Below, piece by piece: positions 1 through 8,109 of a DNA stretch of 12,067 nucleotides (position 1 is the stretch's first letter; every line of letters begins with the position of its first letter). The notes under the pieces were generated by a model, which saw only the letters and a list, made by a program, of their open reading frames with translations, made no database searches and was not told where the DNA came from. A program made the translations under genes and the position numbers. Location: contig JARFVT010000004.1 of NCBI GenBank assembly GCA_036677425.1, forward strand, positions 1 through 12,067. The letters are read 5' to 3'. The DNA is from JARFVT01 sp036677425 (lineage in GTDB: Bacteria > Pseudomonadota > Alphaproteobacteria > UBA8366 > Aestuariispiraceae).

Positions 1-10
1 GAAAATAACA

Positions 11-154
11 ATGACAAATATTAATGAAAAAGAACCGATTATCACGATTATTGACCCTGAGGAGGCCGATCAAATGGGATTATTTGACGAAGAGGCATTA
101 TCGGATGATGACGCTATCGATAGCCTATTTGATGAGGAAGAAGATAATGAGTAA
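11..154 (+). CDS. Small acidic protein (47 aa) ahead of the ArdC-type gene
   Basis: I do not recognise a named family. The protein is strongly acidic: it has a run of Asp/Glu from about residue 17 and ends in EEEDNE. It contains a motif around MGLFDEEALSDDDAI that recurs twice in the tail of the relaxase at 3482-5799, so it probably belongs to the same transfer module. It overlaps the ArdC-type gene by 8 bp (ATG at 147, stop at 152-154), which implies translational coupling. Only 10 bases precede the ATG and they contain no in-frame stop or visible ribosome site, so the true start may lie outside the window. Small acidic proteins next to antirestriction genes can be DNA mimics, as ArdA and Ocr are. 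That role here is only a guess. Confidence 0.6.
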   Translation: MTNINEKEPIITIIDPEEADQMGLFDEEALSDDDAIDSLFDEEEDNE

Positions 155-2277
155 TAATTTTAGAGATGATATCGCCAATGAAATTATTACTCATATTGAA
201 GCTGGTACTGCGCCATGGCAAAAACCGTGGCAAGAAGGCCATAGTAGGGTTGCGGCATTTAACCCTACAAGCGAGAAAAACTATAAAGGCATCAATTCCA
301 TTATCCTAGCAATGAAAGGCTATGACGATCCACGCTGGCTTACTTATAAACAAGCAAAAAAAATGGACGCGCAGGTTAAAGCTGGTCAAAAATCAACCCA
401 AGTCGAATATTGGTTATGGTCAAAGAAAGTCGAAATTAAAGACAATAAAGGCAAGTCAATATTGGATGATAAAGGTAATAAAACATTTAAGAATGTAAAA
501 ATTGCAACGACCGCAAGTTTTATATGCCAATGTTTTTAATGCCGAACAAATTGACGGCATGAAAAAATATGTTGAACCTGAACTTAAATTTGATCCGATT
601 GAAGCCGCTGAAAAAATATTAAAAACTTCACAAGCTCCAATAAATTATGATCAAGGCGATAGTGCTTTTTATGCGGTCGCTAAAGATAGCATTCATTTAC
701 CACCAGCGGCAGCATTTGATAGCGCATATGAATTTTATGCAACCGCATTGCATGAAATGGGGCATTCCACAGGGCATGGATCGCGGCTTGATCGTAAATT
801 TGCACCATTTGGCACTGTTGATTATGCCAAGGAAGAGTTACGCGCGGAAATATCATCATTCATGCTATCAACCGAACTTGGCCTTGGTCATTATCCTGAA
901 CGCCATGCAAGCTATGTAGAAAACTGGTTGCAAGTCTTACGTGAAGATAAGAATGAGATTTTTAGGGCTGCAAGGGATGCGGAAATAATCAAGCAATGGA
1001 TATTAGAACCTGGTAAGCGCATTCAATTGGCAAAATCAGCGCAAAATACAGTGAAGCCAACTAAGGAGGCCAACATGAAAAAGGGTAATCCTAACGACAA
1101 ACAAAAAGCCGAAGAGATTAAAAAGCAATATCTAAATGTGCCTTTTACTGAAAAAAACGAAGCCAAGAAGCTAGGCGCAAGATGGGATAAAGATAATAAA
1201 TCTTGGTATATATCCGACAAGTTGGATATTAAAGATTTTTCCAAATGGAATAAACCAGCAGAAATCAAGGAAAGCAAATTAAGCCCTGTTGATGAATTTG
1301 CCATAGCATTAAAAGATAATGGTTTATTGATTAAGGGCGAGCCTATTATGGATGGCAAATGGCATCGAGTAGCTGTTGAAGGCGATGAAAAGAAAAAAAA
1401 CAGCGGTTCATATCGTGGTTTTCTTGATGGCAAAGCTAATGGGCAAATAATTAATTTTAAATTAGGTGATAAAGCTGTTAGATGGTCATATTCTGGTGAG
1501 AATAAACTTAATGCCGCAGAATTACAACAAGCACAAAGCGATGCGGCGGCGCGTAAAGTTGAAAACACCATTGCCCTTGAAAAACTGCAACTTGATGCTG
1601 GTAAAAAGGCCGTTGATATTTTAGTAAATGATAAAAATAAATCAGCAAATTCTCACCCATATCTAGTAAAAAAACAAATCACCCATATGCAATTAAAAGA
1701 AAATGAAAATGGTGAATTATTATTACCAGTTCAAGATATTAATGGTCATATTTGGTCAATTCAAACAATTGATAAGGATGGTCAAAAGCGGTTTTTAAAA
1801 GATGGCCGTAAAACTGGAATGATGAATGTGGTTGGTAATATTAAAAAATCAAGCGTTGCAAATAAAGCTGTGATTATTTGCGAAGGTTTTTCAACTGCGG
1901 CATCACTGGCCTTGGCAAGCGATAAAACTGTGGTTGTTGCCTTTGACAAAGGTAATTTAGCACCAGTTGCAGAGCAAATACGCGGTAAATATCCAGATTT
2001 GGATATTATTATCGCAGCTGATAATGATCATAGATTAGAAAACCACCCCACAATTAAGAAAAATGTCGGCATCGATGCCGCAAATAAAGCTGCAAAATCT
2101 GTTAATGCAACGGTTATCATACCGCCACTTACCGATGAAGAAAAATCACAGGGCTTAAGTGATTTTAATGATATTGCGGTATCGCGGGGCAATGACGGCC
2201 TTAAATCATGCTTAAAAGCTTTATTATCAAAAGACAAAACCAAGATTAAAAAACAATCAAACGAAATGGCATTGTGA
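147..2277 (+). CDS. ArdC-like antirestriction / zinc metallopeptidase / DUF5710 / Toprim primase fusion (frameshifted)
   Basis: Reconstructed length is 709 aa. Residues 1-118 form an ArdC N-terminal (DUF1738) domain with the typical APWQKPW and KGYDDPRW patterns. A zincin-like domain follows with HEMGH at about residues 202-206 and a downstream EELRAE. A DUF5710 domain lies at about 327-358 (YLNVPFTEKNEAKKLGARWD). The rest is a TraC-type primase: a region with GKWHRV (about 403) and SGSYRGFLDG, then a Toprim domain with ICEG (about 577-580) and DND (625-627) and a closing SDFND. ArdC-type proteins protect entering plasmid DNA from restriction; the primase part probably primes the complementary strand after transfer. 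The start at 147 overlaps the upstream gene. The frame breaks at the A-run 497-501, which has five A where four would keep the frame. The second reading frame resumes with RPQVLYANVFNAEQIDG, the usual ArdC continuation, so this is one gene. Confidence 0.85.
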
Positions 2278-2291
2278 ATTAATTAAACTGG

Positions 2292-2321
2292 ATAATGGCA
2301 AGGCAAAGGTCTTGTCATTAT
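2292..2321. promoter_or_regulatory. Inverted repeat upstream of the ribbon-helix-helix gene
   Basis: The arms ATAATGGCAAG (2292-2302) and CTTGTCATTAT (2311-2321) pair over 11 positions with one G-T, around an 8-nt loop. It lies in the short gap between the primase fusion and the relaxosome gene that starts at 2340. It could be an autoregulatory operator for that DNA-binding protein, or a weak transcription attenuator, although no solid T-tract follows. The left arm shares ATAATGGCA with the edge of the oriT candidate at 10564-10572. Confidence 0.4.
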
Positions 2322-2339
2322 TATTTGAAAGATAAATCA

Positions 2340-2669
2340 ATGAAAAAATCTGAAAGATTTATGATATATATAACCAGTGATGATAAAGAAAAGGTAAAAT
2401 CTGGAGCGGCTTCATTGTCATTATCCATGTCAGAATATATCAGACGAATTATTACAGGTACAAGATTACCAGTTTTAGGCAACGCCAAAACCGTAACAGA
2501 TTTATTAAAGGTTAATGCTGATTTGGCGAGGCTTGGTAATTTATTCAAAATGGCATTAGATAATGATGATCCAAAAATATCAAAAAGATTATCATTGGAT
2601 ATGGAACAAATGATTGCTAAGATAGCAACGACTAAGCAAATATTAGCAACTAAAATTATGGAGCTGTGA
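2340..2669 (+). CDS. Ribbon-helix-helix relaxosome accessory protein, MobC/TraJ-like
   Basis: The 109-aa protein opens with a beta-strand/helix-turn-helix arrangement typical of ribbon-helix-helix DNA binders (RFMIYITSDDKEKVKSGAAS, then SMSEYIRRIITG). It continues with LARLGNLFKMAL, a pattern of mobilization accessory proteins that bind oriT and help the relaxase nick. The start at 2340 fits the family's N-terminus (MKKSERF); an in-frame ATG at 2295 would add an unlikely leader lying inside the inverted repeat. The gene is intact, which is rare in this window. It sits between the ArdC-primase and relaxase genes in one operon. Such proteins usually repress their own promoter; the inverted repeat just upstream fits that. 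The choice between MobC and TraJ subfamilies is not certain. Confidence 0.8.
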   Translation: MKKSERFMIYITSDDKEKVKSGAASLSLSMSEYIRRIITGTRLPVLGNAKTVTDLLKVNADLARLGNLFKMALDNDDPKISKRLSLDMEQMIAKIATTKQILATKIMEL

Positions 2670-2670
2670 A

Positions 2671-2915
2671 ATGCCTTTAAGCGAACAAGAAAGAAAAGAA
2701 AGCATCTGAGCAATGGCATACAAGCCATGGTAATGCATGCTGATCACGCTGGTGATGATGATGCTATTCTATGCAGCATTGCACGAGAAATGAAAGCGCC
2801 AGCCGATGCCTTAATGGCTTGTAAAAAAGTCAATGGTGCTGATTGGATCAGAGAAATGGGCTTAGACACATCGAGGGCGGATCAAGAATATGGTAAAGAC
2901 TGGCTTAATAAATAA
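2671..2915 (+). CDS. Small conserved-looking mobilization-operon protein, unknown function (frameshifted)
   Basis: I do not recognise this protein. It starts one base after the stop of the ribbon-helix-helix gene, so it is co-transcribed and probably translationally coupled. Read directly, it stops after 12 codons at 2707-2709. Adding one A to the run at 2699-2701 joins MPLSEQERKEKHLSNG to a long frame that ends DQEYGKDWLNK, giving 81 aa. The product is mixed-charge and probably helical with no membrane segment; it has an acidic HAGDDDAI stretch near residue 28 and KVNGADWIREMGL near residue 53. The coding frame of this second part, starting near 2700 and running to 2915, is the better supported piece. 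Confidence 0.55.
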
Positions 2916-3473
2916 ACTTAACGCTTATTATCACTTAGGCAAAAAACAACGCAAGATTAGATCGCAGAACGTCAAACTCCTGAAGCTGAATTAAACAAAA
3001 AAGCAAATATAGATATTTATTTGCAAATTAAAGAAATCGGCAAGGATGGCGATATTGATACAATTCTTGCTGCTGAATTAAAAATACTTGAAAATGAATA
3101 TGCATTACATAGCAATAATAGGGTGATGGACGGCAGCCTTGAGATTGCAATCATAGAAGCCAAGGCCACGGTTGCATTATTGCCCAAGGTTAAATCAATG
3201 GAAAGCTATCGATCAGTTGATGAAAGTTTTTCATTACCAAAAAACCGCTTGAATGACATACCAAGGGATGAGGCAAGGCAGTTTTTTAAATCTCATAATG
3301 CCCGGCTATTAAATTTGAATAAATCGCGCCTATCGCCAGAAGAAAAGAAGATTATCGATATTAGACGTAATAACATTCGCATCGCAGGCAAAATTTATAT
3401 AGCGCAGCAAAAACAAATCTTAGGCATTGCAGCAAAAACTAATAAAAAACTCGATAATCAACTTGGTTTATAA
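2890..3473 (+). CDS. Hypothetical protein between relaxosome gene and relaxase (frameshifted)
   Basis: This is an unrecognised protein of about 194 aa if the reconstruction holds. The secure part runs from GCA at 2964 to the stop at 3471-3473. It is soluble and charged, with DGDIDTILAAELK, a central LNDIPRDEARQFFKSHNARL segment and a C-terminal SPEEKKIIDIRRNNIRIAGK helix. An in-frame stop at 2958-2960 blocks upstream extension. One missing base near 2962 would connect it to an ATG at 2890 that overlaps the previous gene by 26 bp and has GGCGGA upstream. Otherwise translation would need the TTG at 3021. It lies 8 bp before the relaxase start, so a part in relaxosome assembly is likely from position alone. 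Confidence 0.55.
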
Positions 3474-3481
3474 TTTAAGCC

Positions 3482-5799
3482 ATGATTGCAAAACATATCC
3501 ATCGCAGTCAAAAAAGCAGCTATTCACTGCTGGCCAATTATATCGCCGCCGCCAAAGATAAAGGCGAGAAATTACATAAATTATGGATTGCAGGCTGTAA
3601 TGCTGGTCAATCACCAGACAATTTAGATTTAGCCATAAAAGAAATCATCGCGACACAAGCGCAAAACACCCGAACAAAAAAAGATAAAACATATCATTTA
3701 TTGATTAGCTTTCAAGATGGCGAAAAGCCAAGTGATCAACAATTAATCGATATTGAAAAAGCCTATGCCAAGGCTTTAGGATTTGAAGATCATCAGAGAA
3801 TTTGCGCCACGCATCAAAACACAAATCATTATCATATTCATGTGGCCTATAATAAAATTCATCCACAAAAACTTACCATGCTTGAACCGCATCGTGATTA
3901 TTTCAAATTAGAAAAGACATCACGCGCCTTAGAGAAAAAATATGGCTTGAAGATCGATAACGGCAGGCAGGATAAATTAAGCCATGATCGCAAGAATGTT
4001 AAGGCCAATGATTATGAAAGCCACACATGGCAACAAAGCTTTCAAAGCTATGTTATCGGTGAAAAAGATCACATAACTAAAGATTTGCAAGCATCAAACA
4101 GCTGGCAAGATTTTCATCAAAGGACCAGGGAATATAATATCAGATTTAAGCCAAAGGGCGCAGGGCTGGTTATTGAAAATTTAAAAGATAAACAAACCAT
4201 CAAAGCAAGCTCTCTTGGTCGTGAGTTTTCTAAAGCATCACTGGAAGCTAAATTAGGTCGCTACAGCCCGATGCTGGAAGAAAAGCAACCGAACATCATA
4301 AAATCTAAAGATAAGCCACACCAACAAAGGATATAAACCACGGTCATTAATTAAACATAAATCAATAACACCAATGTGGAATAAATTTAAACAAGCTAAA
4401 AAGAAAAACCCTCTAACCAGTAGTTTCAAACAATTTCTAATCTATCAGGCTTTAGAAATTAATGACCCGCTGGCGATGACATTAATTTATTGGCATAATA
4501 AGATTATTGGTGATTTGATCGGCACTGGTAATCGATCACCTGTTAAGCAAAAATCTATTATGCAAAAATCAAATTTTAATATTAATAATCCGATAAAACA
4601 GAATCTAGATTTTAATATTAAAGAGCCAATTAATCATCAAAGTTATAAAACAATGATGGCTGATGATTTTATATCACAAATGAAAAATAATATTTTACCT
4701 TGGCAAAAAAACCAACAAATTAAAAACTATCAAGGCAAGCCAATAAACCCAATTACTGGTAAATATTATTATGGTGCTAATGCCAGTATATTAGAAAATA
4801 AAGGCTATGATGATCCAAGATTTATCACTAGAAAACAAATAAATCAGCATGGCTTAACTATTTTACCCAATCAAAAACCAACCTTAATTGAATATTGTAA
4901 AAAATCCAAAGACAGTGATAAAAATGAGTTTTTTTATGGTCAAATATTCAATGCTAAACAGATTAAAGATTTTGATATTTTTGCCAAATCATTAGCTAAT
5001 AATAAAGTTACTAAAATTGATAAAGCTAATTCTATCGATCGCATTAAAAAAATCATCGACCGTTCGAATGATAATGTTATTTTAGATAGTGATAGCGGCG
5101 CATTCATCGATGAAGCCACAGCCGAAGAAATGGGTTACTTTAAAGAAGATGCTATTTCCAGTGATGATGCCATAAAAAGCAATTATCAAAATGATGATCT
5201 ATTTTATTCAGATATGTTAAAAAATATCTGCGCGGCAAAGTTTGATGATGAAAACAAATCAAATGACAAGATGTTAATCAATCAGGAGTTAAAACCACTC
5301 GCGGTTTTAATGGCGCATCATAAATTATCACAAGAATTAGGCATAGATTATCAAACTGACAAAGCAAGTAATGATATTAGGTCATGGTCAAGATCAATCA
5401 AAAAAGATGATGATAACCTATCAAAACTTATTGATATGTCGGATAAAATTAAAAATAAATTATTATGGCATGAAGATTATGTCTATTTAGACGTGCCATT
5501 TAACGAAAAGAGACGAAGCGGTCAAACTGGGCGCAAGATGGGATGATGTGGCAAAATCATGGTGCTTTAAGAATGATGCTGATCTATATTATTTACAAAA
5601 ATGGGATGGCTCATATTTTGATAATGATATTGCCGAAGAAATGGGATGTTTTAAGGAAGATGCTATTTCTTATGATGATATTATGGAGAGCCTTATTAAA
5701 CCTGAAACTAAAATCATCAAGAAAAAAACAATAACACCGATCGATGATAAAACCAAAAAAATCATTAAAAAATCTAATAATATAGAAATATCGAGATAG
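3482..5799 (+). CDS. MobP/TraI-type relaxase with ArdC-N-like region and DUF5710 tail (frameshifted)
   Basis: The reconstructed protein is 771 aa. The relaxase domain occupies about residues 1-250. Tyr20 in SLLANYI is the likely nicking tyrosine (compare Tyr22 of RP4 TraI), and the metal-binding cluster is H111, H116, H118 and H120 in HQNTNHYHIHVAYN. This enzyme class cuts one strand at oriT and stays bound to the 5' end. Residues about 284-345 continue as a relaxase helical tail. Residues about 389-497 resemble an ArdC N-domain (ILPWQK, KGYDDPRF, IFNAKQI), with no HExxH peptidase after it. Acidic motifs at about 548-567 and near the C-terminus flank a DUF5710 domain (YLDVPFNEK, then LGARWD). 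The frame breaks at GG 4329-4330 and near 5506-5511; each needs one base removed. The second half of DUF5710 lies in the new frame, which makes the join convincing. Confidence 0.8.
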
Positions 5800-5806
5800 T
5801 TGTTAT

Positions 5807-5835
5807 TTGCTTTTTAATATAAAAAATGCTATATT
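5807..5835 (+). promoter_or_regulatory. Sigma70-type promoter for the toxin-antitoxin unit
   Basis: A -35 box TTGCTT (5807-5812) and a -10 box TATATT (5830-5835) are separated by 17 bp, just after the relaxase stop at 5799. The antitoxin start at 5862 is about 27 bp from the -10 box and has AGGA at 5851-5854 as a ribosome site. This points to a transcription unit separate from the mobilization operon. Confidence 0.55.
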
Positions 5836-5861
5836 TTATTTAATAAACTTAGGAATTTAAT

Positions 5862-6083
5862 ATGCAAAGTGAACATAAAATGCTTGATGATTTTCCAATC
5901 GAAGAAGGATTAAAAAACAATCCAATAACCGCACCAAGCGAATTATTGCAATCTGGTATTGATATTTATTATGGCGACGATCGCTACCCTCACCCTGAAA
6001 TGTTAATCAGGGAAAGCCCAGACGGCACAAAAACATTGGTAAAATTTACAAATGATGCTTGGCAAGTTATAAAAATATTATGA
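5862..6083 (+). CDS. Putative antitoxin of the Zeta-family toxin
   Basis: The 73-aa protein is acidic overall and overlaps the toxin start by 4 bp (ATGA at 6080-6083), the usual arrangement for an antitoxin translated first. A ribosome site AGGA lies 7 bp before the ATG. It is unlike the classic Epsilon antitoxin in sequence. It ends in DGTKTLVKFTNDAWQVIKIL, which looks like a short beta-rich domain of the sort found in small proteins preceding proteobacterial Zeta-like kinases. The antitoxin role is inferred from size, order and overlap. No DNA-binding motif is obvious, so autoregulation cannot be argued from the protein. Confidence 0.65.
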   Translation: MQSEHKMLDDFPIEEGLKNNPITAPSELLQSGIDIYYGDDRYPHPEMLIRESPDGTKTLVKFTNDAWQVIKIL

Positions 6084-6671
6084 CACCGCGTCTTTGGATG
6101 GTTGCTGGTGCTAATGGTAGCGGTAAAACCACTCTAGTGAAAAAATATAATATTAATAACTTAATAATTTCAAATCCAGATGAAATTGCTAAAAATTTAA
6201 ACTTTGAGGATATTACAAAGGCTCATATTGCGGCTGGACGTATTGCATTAAAACAACGCAATGATTTAATTAATAAACGCCAATCATTCATTGTTGAAAC
6301 TACATTATCAGGCTTTGGCTCTTTTAACTTAATCAAGAAAGCAAAAGCCAAAGGATATAAAATAAATCTAATTTATATTGGCTTGAAATCATCATCCATG
6401 TCAATTGCACGTGTGGAAACAAGGGTTGTTTCAGGTGGTCATAAAGTCAAACAAAAAGATATAATAAGACGGGTCAGTCGCTCACATAAAAATTTAATAA
6501 AAGCAATTCCTGTGGTTGATAGAGTTTAATATTATTGACAACACAAAACAAAAACCATTTTTAATTGCAAAAATTGAACAAAACTGCATAAAAAGATATT
6601 CTGCAAAAATTCCTATTTGGGCAAAAAACATATATCCAAAATTAGAAATTGATCGTGGTATTTCACTATAA
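6080..6671 (+). CDS. Zeta-family toxin kinase (frameshifted near C-terminus)
   Basis: This is a P-loop kinase of 196 aa after reconstruction. The Walker A motif is GANGSGKTT (residues 10-18). PDE at 33-35 supplies the acidic residue expected in Zeta kinases. ETTLSG lies at 73-78, and the basic RVETRVVSGGH and IIRRVSRS segments (111-136) match the sugar- and ATP-contacting arginines of the family. Characterised Zeta toxins phosphorylate UDP-N-acetylglucosamine and so block cell wall synthesis; the substrate here is not shown. The start at 6080 is chosen because it overlaps the antitoxin stop; the in-frame ATG at 6059 lies well inside that gene. An extra T in 6525-6527 causes an early stop at 6527-6529. 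Past it the frame reads IIDNTKQKPFLIAKI, the expected Zeta tail, ending at 6671. Confidence 0.8.
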
Positions 6672-6723
6672 TAATGCCATATATCCAATAATTAATAAAA
6701 AACTGTGGTATTTTACTTTAATA
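6655..6723. repeat. Pair of 19-bp direct repeats, 50 bp apart, before the methyltransferase
   Basis: GTGGTATTTCACTATAATA (6655-6673) and GTGGTATTTTACTTTAATA (6705-6723) match at 17 of 19 positions and start exactly 50 bp apart. The first overlaps the toxin stop codon; the second ends 25 bp before the methyltransferase ATG. They could be a two-site operator or duplicated promoter elements, since each contains a TAATA-like -10 core. No regulator gene is seen next to them. Confidence 0.5.
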
Positions 6724-6748
6724 TATAATATGTTATTGGAATCATATA

Positions 6749-8109
6749 ATGTATCTGGAGTGTTTAATATTTGCAATGCGACCCAACGTCACACAAATTA
6801 TTTCAGACATAAATGAAAAATCACTCACAGACGAGAAATATTGGTCATTCCGTGGTCGCTCTAAGCGAACTCAATGTCATGCGTTGATACAGTATCCAGC
6901 AATGATGGTTCCTGAGATGCAGGGAGAATTAATCGACTTAATTAAACGAAATAATCCATGCATTAAATCAATATATGACCCATTCGTTGGCTCTGGAACT
7001 ACATTGGGTGAGGCAATATCTAGAGGGCTAGATTTTGGAGGTACAGATATAAACCCTCTTGCAATCCTTGCTTGTGAAGTGAAAGGCTCCCCTTTTTATT
7101 TAAAACCTTTAGATGGAAAAATCTCAAGACTACTTGGGGCTATTGAAAAAGACAATAGTAATGAGATTGATATAACCTTTTTTGGTCGGGATAAGTGGTT
7201 TATACCAAGAGTACAAAAAGAGTTATGTAAAATTCGTCGATCTATAAAAAATGAAAAAAGTAAGTGGGCTCGAAAATTTTTCTGGGTTGCTCTAAGTAAT
7301 ACAGTCCGCCTTACTTGTAATTCAAGAAGTTCAACTTATAAACTACATATAAAACAGAATGAGAAAATTGAATCGGTTGGAAGCCCAGTATCAATTTTTT
7401 CTAATATTTTAATCAGAAATTTTAAATTAAAGAAAGAGCAGCAGAAAATTATAAAATCTAATGGTTACCTCAAGGGGTCTAATCATTCGAGTAATATTAC
7501 ACTTGCAGTAGAAGACGTTAAGCAGACCAAATCATCATTGCAAAGGCAATATGACCTTATCGTCACCTCTCCACCTTATGGGGATAATGGCACAACTGTA
7601 CCTTATGGACAATTTTCTTATCTGCCCCTGATGTGGATCGATCAAAGTGATATAAGTGCAAAGATTGACAAGAAACTTTTAATACATATAAGTTCAATCG
7701 ATTTTGCTGGCTTAGGAGGCTCTCGACGAGATGCATATGGCTATGTAGAGCATATAAAAAACGCTTCTGATACTTACTATAAAACATACTTATTACTTAA
7801 AGAAAGAACGAATAAAAACGGACTGTGCCGTTATAACGCTTTTTTACGAGACCTTTATGCATCTTTGCCAAATATCATTCAAAAGCTAAAGACTAATGGG
7901 TTTTATGTTATGGACACTTGGTAATCGCAATATTGGTGGCCTAGAAATCCCGTTAAATGTTATTTTGCGTGAATTACTTCAAGCGCAAAATTGCCAATAT
8001 GTATATGAAATTGAACGGGAAAATACCAAATAAACGTATGGCAAGCCGCAACCTAACGTCCAAGACTATAAACACAGAAACTGTTCTTATCATGCAAAAA
8101 CTTAATTGA
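6749..8109 (+). CDS. DNA methyltransferase (N4-cytosine or N6-adenine), two frameshifts
   Basis: The reconstructed protein is 452 aa. The AdoMet-binding motif I is DPFVGSGTT (residues 77-85), followed by TDINPLA (99-105). The catalytic motif IV TSPPYG lies at 273-278. That order, with a long intervening region that may hold the target recognition domain, is the alpha-class arrangement. SPPY is most often seen in N4-cytosine enzymes, but N6-adenine cannot be excluded. ATG 6749 has TGGA eight bases upstream; ATG 6776 is the alternative. One extra G at 7912-7913 gives a stop at 7922-7924, and one extra G in 8017-8019 gives another. Between and after them the protein reads TLGNRNIGGLEIPL and KRMASRN...TETVLIM, a typical methyltransferase C-terminus. 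The stop at 8107-8109 overlaps the end of the facing ATPase gene. It probably marks self DNA for the ATPase-linked system. Confidence 0.8.

Noticed and set aside
497..501. Programmed ribosomal frameshifting at homopolymer runs as an explanation for the broken genes
   Set aside because: There are 16 sites in unrelated genes, in both directions, mostly at short runs without classic slippery heptamers or following structures.
894..901. TATCCTGA on the plus strand in the ArdC-primase gene
   Set aside because: It lies in coding sequence, has A after the nic G, and has no inverted repeat beside it.
1023..1571. 182-codon minus-strand open frame
   Set aside because: It is antisense to the DUF5710/primase part of the fusion gene, whose conserved motifs are clear; the antisense product has no recognisable domain.
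2321..2728. 135-codon minus-strand open frame with hydrophobic segments
   Set aside because: It mirrors the intact ribbon-helix-helix gene; apparent membrane segments arise from antisense reading of charged AT-rich codons.
3967..3974. TATCCTG^C on the minus strand inside the relaxase gene, a second match to the IncP nic consensus
   Set aside because: It lies within well-conserved coding sequence with no flanking inverted repeat, so a chance match is likelier.
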